Below are positions 44,411 to 52,733 of a stretch of DNA of 64,000 nt, piece after piece. Each line of letters starts with the position of its first letter. Positions within the stretch are counted from its first letter, which is position 1. A program made the translations under genes and the position numbers. Origin of the DNA: JACKCD01 sp041390905 (GTDB taxonomy: Bacteria; Chloroflexota; Anaerolineae; Promineifilales; Promineifilaceae); contig JAWKPA010000012.1 of NCBI GenBank assembly GCA_041390905.1, forward strand, positions 2,728,001 through 2,792,000. The letters are read 5' to 3'. The notes beneath the pieces are model-generated. The model ran no database searches. It saw only the letters and a list, made by a program, of their open reading frames with translations, and was not told the origin of the DNA.

Positions 44411-45388
44411 ATGCTCATCCCGCTCATTGCCGGAGCCATCGGCCTCATCCTTTTAGCCAACATCATCACTGCCCACCCCAACCCCAATGGGCAGCGGCTG
44501 TTTTATGTCATGCTGCTGTCGCTTAACCTGACGGTGGTGGCGGTGGGGCTGGCGTTGGTGGGCTGGCTGCCGCCGCTCAACCCCGACATCATGCGCGAAA
44601 GCGGTTTGCTGGCCGAACCGGCGCGGGCGGGTTGGGTGCTGCTGGGGTTGGGGGCATGGGGGGCGGCAATGGGACAAACGGCCGTTCGTCGCGCCCTCGC
44701 CCGCTGGCTGCCGCTCAATCCCACTTCCCCCGTCCACATGCTGGCACTGATGTTCAGCGGCTATCTGGTTGGCTCCACGGCCATTGCGCTGGTGCAAGGC
44801 GGGTTAGAAGGGCTGGCAGAAACGGCCGTTAATCTCTCTGTAGCCGATGTCGTGGTGCAGCAGCTCATGTTTGTCCTGCTGGCACTCTTTGGCGTGGGGC
44901 TACTGGTGCGCCGCCACAGCGATGCCATCAACCAACGTCTGGGGCTGGAACGCCCAACCCGCCAACAGTTAACCACCGGGCTACGCTGGGTGGGGCTGCT
45001 CCTGCTGCTCCAATGGGGCATAGGCGCTCTCTGGCTGCTCCTTAGCCCTGATCAGGCTGAACTGCTGGGCAACCTCTCCGGGGCACTTTTTGGCGAGTTT
45101 GACACGGTGTGGGAATGGTTTGCCCTGGCACTTGTCAGCGGCATTGGCGAAGAAATGCTCTTTCGCGGAGCTATCCAGCCTGTTTTTGGCCTTGTCCCCA
45201 CCGCCCTCCTCTTCGCCATCGCCCACGTGCAATATGGCATCACCCCCGCCACGCTCGTCATCTTTCTCATCGGGTTGGCCTTGGGCCATCTGCGTCGCAC
45301 CACCAACACCAGCACCACCATCTTCATCCACTTCTGTTACAACTTCTTGCTGGGCTTGCTGTCACTACTGGCAATGTCCATCGTTTAG
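44411..45388 (+). CDS. CPBP-family intramembrane metalloprotease
   Basis: 325 aa with about eight hydrophobic helices. The Abi/CPBP motifs are GIGEEMLFRGAIQPVF (EExxxR), FAIAHVQYGITPATLVIFLIGLALG (FxxxH) and HFCYN near the end (HxxxN). Such proteases process CAAX-like or bacteriocin-related peptides. The start at MLIPLIAGA, just before the first helix, was chosen. The in-frame extension overlaps the LysM gene. Confidence 0.9.
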   Translation: MLIPLIAGAIGLILLANIITAHPNPNGQRLFYVMLLSLNLTVVAVGLALVGWLPPLNPDIMRESGLLAEPARAGWVLLGLGAWGAAMGQTAVRRALARWLPLNPTSPVHMLALMFSGYLVGSTAIALVQGGLEGLAETAVNLSVADVVVQQLMFVLLALFGVGLLVRRHSDAINQRLGLERPTRQQLTTGLRWVGLLLLLQWGIGALWLLLSPDQAELLGNLSGALFGEFDTVWEWFALALVSGIGEEMLFRGAIQPVFGLVPTALLFAIAHVQYGITPATLVIFLIGLALGHLRRTTNTSTTIFIHFCYNFLLGLLSLLAMSIV

Positions 45389-45417
45389 GGTTCAATCAAC
45401 AATAACTTTGCAGTTCC

Positions 45418-45450
45418 AGAAGTTCAACTTCTCTCAGAAGTTGAACTTCT
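45418..45450. repeat. AGAAGTTCAACTTCT repeat (family C)
   Basis: AGAAGTTCAACTTCT and AGAAGTTGAACTTCT separated by three bases, 30 nt after the CPBP stop. Each 15-mer is itself nearly palindromic. Further copies at 54887-54930 and 63721-63773. Confidence 0.85.
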
Positions 45451-45554
45451 AAATCCCAAGTTATTAACGAACGACCCCTTAGGAGCGCATTGCAGGGGAA
45501 ATGTTTGCGCTGTCACCAACATGCTCAGTAACGCATTGAAACCACACAAAAAAT

Positions 45555-45583
45555 TTGCTTTCACCCTTACAGAATGCTATAAT
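45555..45583 (+). promoter_or_regulatory. Promoter of tRNA-Pro
   Basis: TTGCTT (45555-45560), 17-nt spacer, perfect TATAAT (45578-45583), 10 nt ahead of the tRNA 5' end. Confidence 0.8.
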
Positions 45584-45593
45584 GCCATCCGTT

Positions 45594-45667
45594 CGGGGCA
45601 TGGCGCAGCCTGGTAGCGCGCTTCAATGGGGTTGAAGAGGTCGTGGGTTCGAATCCCGCTGCCCCGA
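45594..45667 (+). tRNA. tRNA-Pro (anticodon GGG)
   Basis: 74-nt cloverleaf. Acceptor CGGGGCA pairs with TGCCCCG; the anticodon stem CTTCA/TGAAG encloses loop ATGGGGT with anticodon GGG; T arm GTGGGTTCGAATCCCGC; discriminator A. The 3' CCA is not encoded. Confidence 0.95.
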
Positions 45668-45681
45668 CAGATAAAAAGTAT

Positions 45682-45714
45682 AAAAACGCCGCGTTTCTGA
45701 ACGCGGCGTTTTTT
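45682..45714 (+). terminator. Terminator of tRNA-Pro
   Basis: 13-bp stem AAAAACGCCGCGT / ACGCGGCGTTTTT followed by T residues, 15 nt past the tRNA. Confidence 0.93.
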
Positions 45715-45770
45715 ATTACCAAATTTGGGTGGGCAAAACTGCCTTCCCGTCAACAATAAGAGAGGCTGTC

Positions 45771-46250
45771 GTGAGTCAAAAAAGGGTTGTGCAATTGCGT
45801 ACAGCCAGCATCATCGTTCTGCTGGTTATAGGGCTTGCTCTTGGCGGGCTGGCGCTGGCGGCAGAGCTTTTGGGGTTGGATATTACGCCGGGCTTTGGCA
45901 TGGTGCAAATGTTCCAACTGCTAATCGGGATCACGTGTTTAACGCTGGCTGCGTATTTGCATCTAAACGGCTTGCGCCCCAAAGATACGGCACGCTCGCT
46001 GCAAGCAGATATTGGCGTGCGGCTAGCAGCCACAGGGCTGGTTTTTGCCTATGTGTGCGGTTTGTCTGATTTGATGGGCATTGGGACGCACATTGAGCCG
46101 AGCTTTGAACGGCCGTTTGTCGGCCCCTTACAGCTTGGGGGGCTACTGCTGGGGGGAATCACCATTATCATTGGCCTGCTGCTCTACCACACTAGCCGTG
46201 GCATCCGCAAAAACTCGTCTATGGAGTTTATTATCCAGAAAGACAGGTAG
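45771..46250 (+). CDS. Four-helix membrane protein, unknown function
   Basis: 159 aa, not recognised. GTG start with GAGAGGC upstream; the longer in-frame version starting 42 nt earlier lacks a ribosome site. Four hydrophobic helices: IIVLLVIGLALGGLALAA, FQLLIGITCLTLAAYL, LAATGLVFAYVCGLSDLMG and LGGLLLGGITIIIGLLLY, and a basic C-terminal tail. Monocistronic, between tRNA-Pro and a family A hairpin. Confidence 0.75.
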   Translation: MSQKRVVQLRTASIIVLLVIGLALGGLALAAELLGLDITPGFGMVQMFQLLIGITCLTLAAYLHLNGLRPKDTARSLQADIGVRLAATGLVFAYVCGLSDLMGIGTHIEPSFERPFVGPLQLGGLLLGGITIIIGLLLYHTSRGIRKNSSMEFIIQKDR

Positions 46251-46258
46251 GGAAAAAG

Positions 46259-46319
46259 ACTGGGAGATTGAAAGACTGGGAGATTAAACAGAGCCAATCT
46301 CTCAATCTCCCAATCTCTT
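46259..46319. repeat. Family A inverted repeat between converging genes
   Basis: GACTGGGAGATTGAAAGACT ... pairs with CAATCTCTCAATCTCCCAATC. It fills the gap between the four-helix protein and the next minus-strand gene. Confidence 0.8.
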
Positions 46320-46330
46320 ATCTCGCTTCT

Positions 46331-47695
46331 CTATTGCAAATTGCTTAACTGAAACGGCTGGTTGAGGACGGTAAAGATGGCGGTGTCAGATTGTAACGGC
46401 CGTTGAAATGTCACCGTAAACTGGCGCGTTTGCCCTGCCGCCACCGTCCAGGGGAACGCCGGGTTGGTTGAAAGCATCAAGTAGGTGGAGCCATCGGCGG
46501 TGCCGAGCGAAATTTCCCGTTCTGTTATGACCAGCGGCTGCTGCCCCAGGTTTGTGATCTGGCCGGTGAGAATCAGACTGGTGAAATCAGGGGAAACATT
46601 GACCGTTTGCAACGCCACGCTTGCGTCACGCCCCACATTTTGTCCCCCATTAAACGGAATTGCCACCTGAATTTGGCTGCTGGTTTCCGGCCAGTTCACC
46701 AGCCAATGTAAGTTGGCGCTCACCAGCCCGGAGGGGATTTGGTAGCCGGCCGTTGCTTCCACCAGTTGCCCGGCGTTAAGAAAACCCGTCGCCGGCCGAT
46801 GGTTGCCAATTTGGCTGGCAATGGGGTTGAGGGCATACTGGTTGCCCAAATCGTCGCTGAGGAGCAGTTGCAGGGTGTCGAGATTAACGGCCGTTAACCC
46901 CGTGTTCTGCATCTGGTAATCCACCAAATAAAAGGCAAACCCAGGCGGTGCTTCTGGCCGATCCGGCACAAACGTTGCCCCTGTGACCGTTGTTTGCAGG
47001 TCGCCAAGCTGCACCGTCTCACCCAACTGCACCACATTGCCCGCCGCCTGCTCGGTCGTATCCGGCACCACATACCGCCCACGCACCACCAGCCGCTCCT
47101 GCCCCTCGGCACCCAGCAGCACCAGCGTCACGCCCGGCATCGTTTGGGCAAATACGTCGCGGTCGGTGCTGGGCACAAAGGCGCGGTTATCAAAGGAAAA
47201 GGCATAGGTTTTGTCTTGCTCGGTTCGCAGCACCATTTCACTGCCGGGTATCAACCCTTCCAGCATGGCGCGGTTGTCATCTGAGTTGGGCAATCCGATG
47301 ATGTAGTTGACGATGGTACCATAAACCCAAACGGCCGTTCCTTCCTGCGAAAAAGCGGGCGACCAGATGCCATCGGCTGCAATCGCCTGCGGATCGAGTA
47401 CGTAGTCACGCCCGGCCAAGCTCAACAGCACGGGAATGTCCACCGTCATGGAAATGGTGGAGGAACCGTCTACGACTTCGATAATGGGTTTATTGAGGTT
47501 GGAAACGGCCGTTTCCGGGAACGGCGTTGGCGTCCCTTCAGAAACCGCGTTACTCGATGCACGCAGCAAAAGCACGCCAAAAACAATAATGGCGATCAAC
47601 GCCAAAACAGCTATAACCGCCAGAAATAGCACCACAGGATTTGAACGCCAACCTGGTGGCGGAGGAGCAGGAGTAAGTTCTTCCTCTATGGACAT
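46331..47695 (-). CDS. Membrane-anchored protein with DUF4352-like domain
   Basis: 454 aa. A short Pro-rich cytoplasmic head, one membrane helix (VVLFLAVIAVLALIAIIVFGVLLL), then an outer region. One part (LGETVQLGDLQTTVTGATFV ... FYLVDYQMQNTGLTAVNLDT) matches the immunoglobulin-like DUF4352/telobox-type pattern. A second similar beta domain closes the protein (VNVSPDFTSLILTGQITNLG). Exact role unknown. Four AACGGCCGTT motifs lie in the gene. Confidence 0.72.
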   Translation of the reverse strand: MSIEEELTPAPPPPGWRSNPVVLFLAVIAVLALIAIIVFGVLLLRASSNAVSEGTPTPFPETAVSNLNKPIIEVVDGSSTISMTVDIPVLLSLAGRDYVLDPQAIAADGIWSPAFSQEGTAVWVYGTIVNYIIGLPNSDDNRAMLEGLIPGSEMVLRTEQDKTYAFSFDNRAFVPSTDRDVFAQTMPGVTLVLLGAEGQERLVVRGRYVVPDTTEQAAGNVVQLGETVQLGDLQTTVTGATFVPDRPEAPPGFAFYLVDYQMQNTGLTAVNLDTLQLLLSDDLGNQYALNPIASQIGNHRPATGFLNAGQLVEATAGYQIPSGLVSANLHWLVNWPETSSQIQVAIPFNGGQNVGRDASVALQTVNVSPDFTSLILTGQITNLGQQPLVITEREISLGTADGSTYLMLSTNPAFPWTVAAGQTRQFTVTFQRPLQSDTAIFTVLNQPFQLSNLQ

Positions 47696-47716
47696 GAAAA
47701 ACAACCTTCGGATGAG

Positions 47717-47789
47717 GTAATCAGTAATCGGTAATCAGTAATCAGTTGCAACTGATCACTGAGAACTGTTCACTGTTTACTGATAATCA
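47717..47789. repeat. GTAATCAGT-word inverted repeat (family B)
   Basis: Tandem GTAATCAGTAATCGGTAATC words followed by pairing AACTGATCACT...GTTTACTGATAATC. It lies between two minus-strand genes; its right end reaches the last codons of the gene at 47787-49712. Confidence 0.75.
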
Positions 47790-49712
47790 GGGAATGCCAA
47801 TGGGAAGCGGCTGCGGCGCAATACGCACTAAAATATTGGCGTTACTTCCCACAGCCACCTGGCTATAGTTGAGATAAGGCACCACAATACGCACCGCTCC
47901 AGATGTAGCAATCGCGTCAAAACGAATCATCCCCGACTCACTGGTATAACCAAATGCCAGCAAGCCACCTGTGGCGTTGTCATAAAGTGCCACCGCCACA
48001 TCCATCACCCCTTCATTTAGCTCTGGCGTAAAGTTCCCATTGCCATCGTAATACACCGTCACATTTATCGAGGCAAGCTGCTGACCTCCAGCAATGGGAG
48101 TTGATGTAGGCAGCGGTTCAAACACAACAACCGGCGGCGGTTCTGGGGTAGGCGTGTTCAGAAACGACAAATCAATGGGCGTGGGCGTGGGCAGCGGTGT
48201 AGGAAATTCAAAAGGCGTGGGTGTTGGCACAAAGCCCCCCCCCGTGCCACCACTGCCCGTTCCCGGCGCATTCGTAGGTAATGGGGTCGGCGTGGGCGTT
48301 GCTGCTTCAGAGGTACAGGTAATATCGTAAGTATGTTTAGAGGATTCCTCGTAGGCAGGGGGATTTACGGGGCCGACTATTATGTAAAGCCAGCCTGTAT
48401 AAGTGGAACGATAAGACAAACGGCTACCTAAATCACCCGGCTCCTTATCGTCATTCCCCAAATTCGGCTGAAAATCATTCCCATTTCGATCCAAAAAAAT
48501 CATGTTGGTATCAGTAACGGCCGCCAGGTTAAGTGTCTCGCAGGTATAGGTAATGTTAGGCTTCATCCACAGCTTAAAAATATCTGTATCCTGGCTGCTG
48601 CCCAACGTTGGCACAAAGCTCATGCTCAAAGTTTGCCCAACCCCAATCTCACAAGCAAATTCTATCTTGCTGTTAAATTCACAATCATCAGCCCCAGCCA
48701 CAGGTGTGTTAGATGGCGTTGCCGTGGGACGATCCAGCTCATCTATCTCAAAACAATAGGTGCGGTTGGTGGCATCGCCCGGTGCCAAATTTTCCACGCG
48801 GGCAAAATAGAAGCCATCTTTTGGTGCCGTAAAAATGACCTCAGAGGCACGGCTCGTGTCTTCAGCATCATCGTTTTGACCTATAACGTTTCCATCTGGG
48901 CCATAAATGGTTAATCTGGTGTCCAAACCCGCCTGTAAATCGTGCGTAAAAACGCGGTAGCGGGCATCTTTTTTGCCAACAAAGCGGAAATAATCCACGT
49001 CTCCGCTGGGCCAGAGCGTGGCATTACAAAGACCGGTTGCGCCCGCAGCCGTGGTATAGGAATCGGCCAGGCTGTCATTCGGCTCATATTGGTCAACAAA
49101 CACGCCGGGTGTTGGCGTGGAAGTCGCACCGCTGGGGGTTGAAGTGGGCGCGGGATCATCGTCATCAATGAGGATTTTGAGCTGCGTGGGAGAACCGGCA
49201 ATCACACCGGCTGGAAGGATTAGCTCAACAAAGAAAAATTCATCTGGATTGGGTTCGTAGAGAGAGTCATTACGAATGATGATCTTAAAGGTCGCGCTGA
49301 GTTGGTTAGGGGTGAAGGTTAATTGAGAGGAGGCGTCAATGGTTGTATAATCGCCGGCCGTGCCTGTGCCACCAATAGCCGTTCCATCAAAGCTGCGGTA
49401 ATGGACTACCAGATTTTGGGTTGGTGCCGAGTCCAACTCAACGGTTACAACAATTTCTGGGTCATCGTTATCAACACCATCGTTGTCGTTCTGGTTTTCA
49501 AAAACCGGGATCTCACCGTTAGAAGCAATGGAATTGGGATTGCCATTGTCTCCAAATCTGTAGGAGGCAAAGCGAATGGAGGGGGTGGTTTGTTGGGCTG
49601 GGGCGGCATAAACGGCCGTTTCCCCCCCTTGCCTTGTGCTAGTCACCCAAACCGCACTCAACAGCAAACTAATTAACAACAGCGTCAGACGCGCAACAGT
49701 TCGTCTTTCCAT
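47787..49712 (-). CDS. Secreted protein with Calx-beta-like, PPC-type and SdrD-like domains
   Basis: 641 aa. Signal peptide at the N-terminus. Domain 1 (about 65-170) is Calx-beta-like (QNLVVHYRSFDGTAIGG, QLTFTPNQLSATFKIII). Domain 2 is a bacterial pre-peptidase C-terminal (PPC) domain (DVDYFRFVGKKDARYRVFT, DTRLTIYGPDGNVIGQND); a second PPC-like domain follows (SMSFVPTLGSSQDTDIFKLW). Then come a PTPxP stalk and an SdrD-B-like end (VYYDGNGNFTPELNEGVMDV). It is likely a cell-surface or matrix protein. ATG with AAAGGTG upstream is preferred to the GTG two codons earlier. Confidence 0.78.
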   Translation of the reverse strand: MERRTVARLTLLLISLLLSAVWVTSTRQGGETAVYAAPAQQTTPSIRFASYRFGDNGNPNSIASNGEIPVFENQNDNDGVDNDDPEIVVTVELDSAPTQNLVVHYRSFDGTAIGGTGTAGDYTTIDASSQLTFTPNQLSATFKIIIRNDSLYEPNPDEFFFVELILPAGVIAGSPTQLKILIDDDDPAPTSTPSGATSTPTPGVFVDQYEPNDSLADSYTTAAGATGLCNATLWPSGDVDYFRFVGKKDARYRVFTHDLQAGLDTRLTIYGPDGNVIGQNDDAEDTSRASEVIFTAPKDGFYFARVENLAPGDATNRTYCFEIDELDRPTATPSNTPVAGADDCEFNSKIEFACEIGVGQTLSMSFVPTLGSSQDTDIFKLWMKPNITYTCETLNLAAVTDTNMIFLDRNGNDFQPNLGNDDKEPGDLGSRLSYRSTYTGWLYIIVGPVNPPAYEESSKHTYDITCTSEAATPTPTPLPTNAPGTGSGGTGGGFVPTPTPFEFPTPLPTPTPIDLSFLNTPTPEPPPVVVFEPLPTSTPIAGGQQLASINVTVYYDGNGNFTPELNEGVMDVAVALYDNATGGLLAFGYTSESGMIRFDAIATSGAVRIVVPYLNYSQVAVGSNANILVRIAPQPLPIGIP

Positions 49713-50002
49713 AAACACCTTTCACTCGCGCCAAAAATCAAGCCCTCTGTTTCACTGTCCCAAAGTTCATTTTTTGCGACACCAGAGTCACACTATCAGG
49801 CATCTGCCAACCCGCAAACACCCAAACAGAGGCAACCAATGGTTGGATTATAAGGAGTGTCCAGACAAAAGCAAGTATCACTACCAGATGATGCCTAATC
49901 AAGAGTGAGCTTCGCCCGATAGTGCCACAACCACCCTCAACAAAACATCAACTCCCCGTGAATTTAAAAGCCAGTTGTCAGGACAAATGTACCAGCCCCA
50001 AC
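49713..50002. other. Intergenic, nothing recognised
   Basis: About 290 bp upstream of the secreted-protein gene and downstream of clpP; no gene or clear repeat seen. It should hold the promoter of the 47787-49712 gene, which I could not place. Confidence 0.4.
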
Positions 50003-50032
50003 AAAAAAGGCGGCCTGATCACAAGCCGCCCT
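50003..50032 (-). terminator. Terminator of clpP
   Basis: Stem GGCGGC...GCCGCC with an inner 10-nt loop, followed on the minus strand by TTTTTTGTT; 26 nt past the clpP stop. Confidence 0.88.
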
Positions 50033-50057
50033 TCCTCATATTTTCAATAAACGCTGC

Positions 50058-50684
50058 TTATTTCGTCCCATTTTGCCGTGCTGTCGTTGTGGCATTCGAC
50101 AAAACCTGATCCACCAAACCATAATCCATGGCCTGCTGCGCCGACATATACAGATCGCGATCCGTATCCTTCTCAATCGTCGCTACAGACTGTCCAGTAT
50201 GGTGGCTTAGAATCTGATTAAGATCGGCTCGTAAGCGCAGAATTTCCTTGGCCTGAATCTCAATATCGCTGGCTTGCCCTTGCGCCCCACCCAGCGGCTG
50301 GTGCATATGGATGGTAGCATTGGGCAGCGCGTAGCGCATGCCTTTCTGCCCAGCCGCCAGCAGAATGGTGCCAAAGCTGGCTGTAAAACCAACGGCCACC
50401 GTAGAAACCGGCGCACTCACCTGCTGCATCGTGTCATAAATTGCCATGCCGGCATAAACTTGCCCACCGGGCGAATTAATATACATGCGGATCGGAGCCG
50501 AGGGGTCTTCCGCGTCCAAATAGAGCAGTTGCGCCACAATCAAATTGGCAATCTGGTCATTAATGGGCGTTCCCAACATGATAATCCGCTGACGGAGGAG
50601 CAGAGAGAAGATATCAAAAGCACGTTCACCCCGCCCTGTTGTCTCCACAACCATTGGCACGAGCGACGTTGGAATCTGCATCAT
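50058..50684 (-). CDS. clpP: ATP-dependent Clp protease proteolytic subunit
   Basis: 208 aa serine protease that forms the Clp barrel. Marks: RIIMLGTPINDQIANLIVAQ, YINSPGGQVYAGMAIYDTM, catalytic Ser in VGFTASFGTILLAAG (ASFG where ASMG is usual), His in ATIHMHQPLGGAQGQ and Asp in the DTDRDLYMSAQQAMDYGL block. ATG at 50684 with GGAGA 7 nt upstream; the 39-codon extension lacks support. It lies behind tig, the classic order. clpX is not in the window. Confidence 0.95.
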   Translation of the reverse strand: MMQIPTSLVPMVVETTGRGERAFDIFSLLLRQRIIMLGTPINDQIANLIVAQLLYLDAEDPSAPIRMYINSPGGQVYAGMAIYDTMQQVSAPVSTVAVGFTASFGTILLAAGQKGMRYALPNATIHMHQPLGGAQGQASDIEIQAKEILRLRADLNQILSHHTGQSVATIEKDTDRDLYMSAQQAMDYGLVDQVLSNATTTARQNGTK

Positions 50685-50816
50685 AATCGTTCTCCTTGGC
50701 GATATTGTGAAAACATCGCGCTCTGGCAGGAAGCCGTTTTCTGTTAAAACAAAAAACGGCCCCTGATATTGTTTGTGACTAAACCAGAAGTTTACCCACA
50801 AACTATAAGATTTACG

Positions 50817-52325
50817 TTATTCTTCCTCATCCTCGTCCACAGTTTCGGCCGCTGCCAAGACAGCCAAATCAGGTGCAGTGCCGGTGACAATAGCGCGAAT
50901 GCGCCCGTTGACTTTATCGTTCAAAATCTGCCCTGACAGCATCTCAAATCCTTGACCCTGGGTAAAATATTCCCGCATCCCGATCTTTAATTCTTCGTTA
51001 TCGCCAAAGCGAGACAGACGTTCCTCCAGGGCAGCATCCACATCTTCTTGCTCAATGGTGATTTTTTCGTCCAAAATCATTTGCCGCATCACTAAACGAC
51101 GCTTGAGCCGCTTGTCGGCGGATTCACGAAAGCCCTCGCGCAGGTCGTCTTCGGTTTGAGCCTGCAAGCGCATAAAATCCTGGAAATCCCAGCCGCTTCT
51201 GGAAATTTGTTGCTTGAAGTTGTTAACAAATTCATCAATTTCCAGTTCGACGGCTGCGGGTGGGTAGACCATGGCGGCGTCAACCAGCAAATCATCTATA
51301 AACGCTTCGGCAAGATCATCGGTAGCTTGTTGCTCGGCTTGTTCGTGCAAATCTTTGCGTAGACCTTCGCGCAGTTCATCAAGGGTTTCAAAACGGCCGT
51401 TTAATTTCGCCAACTCATCATCAATCGCCGGCACTTCCCGATCCTTGACCTCAATCACCGACAGGTGGAACGTAATCTCACGCCCCACTAAAGATTCTTC
51501 TTCATAATCTTCCGGGAAGACAAAGCTAAATTCTGTATCTTCACCTGCTGACAGCCCCACCAGATTCTCAACAAAGGGCGTACCGGGGAACACCTTCTGA
51601 CTGTCTAGTAAAAAGTCACGCCGCACTTCATCAAAAATGACTTCGTCGTCCTCCTCATCCACCAGATCTTCGTCAAAGTCATCGTTGGTTGTCTCGTCGT
51701 CGGTGGGTTCAGCATCAGAAACGGCCGTTTCTTCCTCCTCAGCCACTGTCTCCTCAGCCACAACTTCAGCTTCTTCAGCCACTTCCTCTTGCGGCTGCGG
51801 CGTCAACACACCCGTTCCTCGTAGCGTCACCACATCACCCAATTCGGCCGGCCGTTCCACCGTCTCCAGCTTTTGGTGTTGGTTCTGAATTCGCTCAAGC
51901 TCTTCCTCAACCGCCGCATCTGCAATTTCAATCGGCTCAATTTCCTTGCGAATTGCCCGGTAATCACCCAGCGTCACAATGGGCGACAGCGGTATCACAA
52001 ACTCCAGGTTCAGCGGCGAGATTTCCATATGCTTCAGCGACGGCTGCCCATACATATCTTCCGCCACATTCGCTTCGGCAATTACTTCCTCAAAAATAAC
52101 CGGCACCAGCTCTTCAACCGCTTCTGCCCGCACGGCGTCGGCTCCAAAACGGCGCACAATGACATTATAGGGGGCACGCCCCTGGCGGAAACCCGGAACC
52201 CGAATATCTTTTGCCAGCTTACGCGCCGTCTCTTTCATTGCCTGCTGAACCCGAGATTCAGCCACTTCAACTTTCAGCGTCAGTTGTCGCTGTTCATCCT
52301 CTTCTCTATGGATTGTCAACGTCAC
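50817..52325 (-). CDS. tig: Trigger factor with acidic insertion
   Basis: Ribosome-bound chaperone and peptidyl-prolyl isomerase, 502 aa (usual 430-450). The ribosome-binding loop VPGFRQGRAPYN is present. The PPIase domain begins near 165 (LGDVVTLRGTG) and is interrupted from about 177 to 237 by a highly acidic stretch (EEVAEEAEVVAEETVAEEEE ... DEDLVDEEDDEV). It then resumes with DFLLDSQKVFPGTPFVENLVG. The helical C-terminal arm follows, and the protein ends with another acidic tail (DEDEEE). GTG start with GAGG upstream. Confidence 0.95.
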   Translation of the reverse strand: MTLTIHREEDEQRQLTLKVEVAESRVQQAMKETARKLAKDIRVPGFRQGRAPYNVIVRRFGADAVRAEAVEELVPVIFEEVIAEANVAEDMYGQPSLKHMEISPLNLEFVIPLSPIVTLGDYRAIRKEIEPIEIADAAVEEELERIQNQHQKLETVERPAELGDVVTLRGTGVLTPQPQEEVAEEAEVVAEETVAEEEETAVSDAEPTDDETTNDDFDEDLVDEEDDEVIFDEVRRDFLLDSQKVFPGTPFVENLVGLSAGEDTEFSFVFPEDYEEESLVGREITFHLSVIEVKDREVPAIDDELAKLNGRFETLDELREGLRKDLHEQAEQQATDDLAEAFIDDLLVDAAMVYPPAAVELEIDEFVNNFKQQISRSGWDFQDFMRLQAQTEDDLREGFRESADKRLKRRLVMRQMILDEKITIEQEDVDAALEERLSRFGDNEELKIGMREYFTQGQGFEMLSGQILNDKVNGRIRAIVTGTAPDLAVLAAAETVDEDEEE

Positions 52326-52419
52326 CAGGAATTACCTCTCTTTCGCAATAGTTTTGCTCATTTAAATGGCTCAAATATCCAGCGACACATTAACGTGCCG
52401 CGCTTAGTTACAAAAACGC

Positions 52420-52445
52420 AAAAAAAGCGTTGCTAAAGCAACGCT
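52420..52445 (-). terminator. Terminator of tRNA-Leu (UAG)
   Basis: 8-bp stem AGCGTTGC/GCAACGCT, loop of 4, followed on the minus strand by a T run (complement of 52420-52425). Confidence 0.88.
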
Positions 52446-52489
52446 AGTGCTGTTAACGGCCGTTCTCCCAACAATGTGTACTGAACGAT

Positions 52490-52531
52490 CTATGTTGTTG
52501 GCCTTGCTAAACAGCAAAGCCAACAACATAG
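52490..52531. repeat. 13-bp inverted repeat directly after tRNA-Leu
   Basis: CTATGTTGTTGGC (52490-52502) / GCCAACAACATAG (52519-52531). It starts 2 nt beyond the tRNA 3' end and precedes the true terminator; it may help 3' processing or be a dispersed palindrome. Confidence 0.8.
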
Positions 52532-52532
52532 A

Positions 52533-52614
52533 TGAGGATGGAGGGACTCGAACCCACACGCCTTGCGGCACATGATTCTAAGTCATGCGCGTCTGCCAGT
52601 TCCGCCACATCCCC
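52533..52614 (-). tRNA. tRNA-Leu (anticodon UAG)
   Basis: 82 nt with the long variable arm of class II tRNAs. Acceptor GGGGATG pairs with CATCCTC (one G-T); anticodon stem CATGA/TCATG with loop CTTAGAA; D arm TGGCGGAACTGGCAGACGC; T loop TTCGAGT; discriminator A. One T-stem pair is mismatched. CCA is not encoded. Confidence 0.94.
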
Positions 52615-52625
52615 GCAAGATGTTA

Positions 52626-52653
52626 ATTATACCATTGCAACGAACATTGCCAA
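52626..52653 (-). promoter_or_regulatory. Promoter of tRNA-Leu (UAG)
   Basis: Minus strand TTGGCA (52653-52648), 16-nt spacer, perfect TATAAT (52631-52626), 11 nt before the tRNA 5' end. Confidence 0.8.
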
Positions 52654-52733
52654 AATAAAAATGCACCCCAATGTTCCCCCACAGCCAAATTTTCAGCTAA
52701 ACTACCCGCAGACAACATAAGGGAACAAACTGT

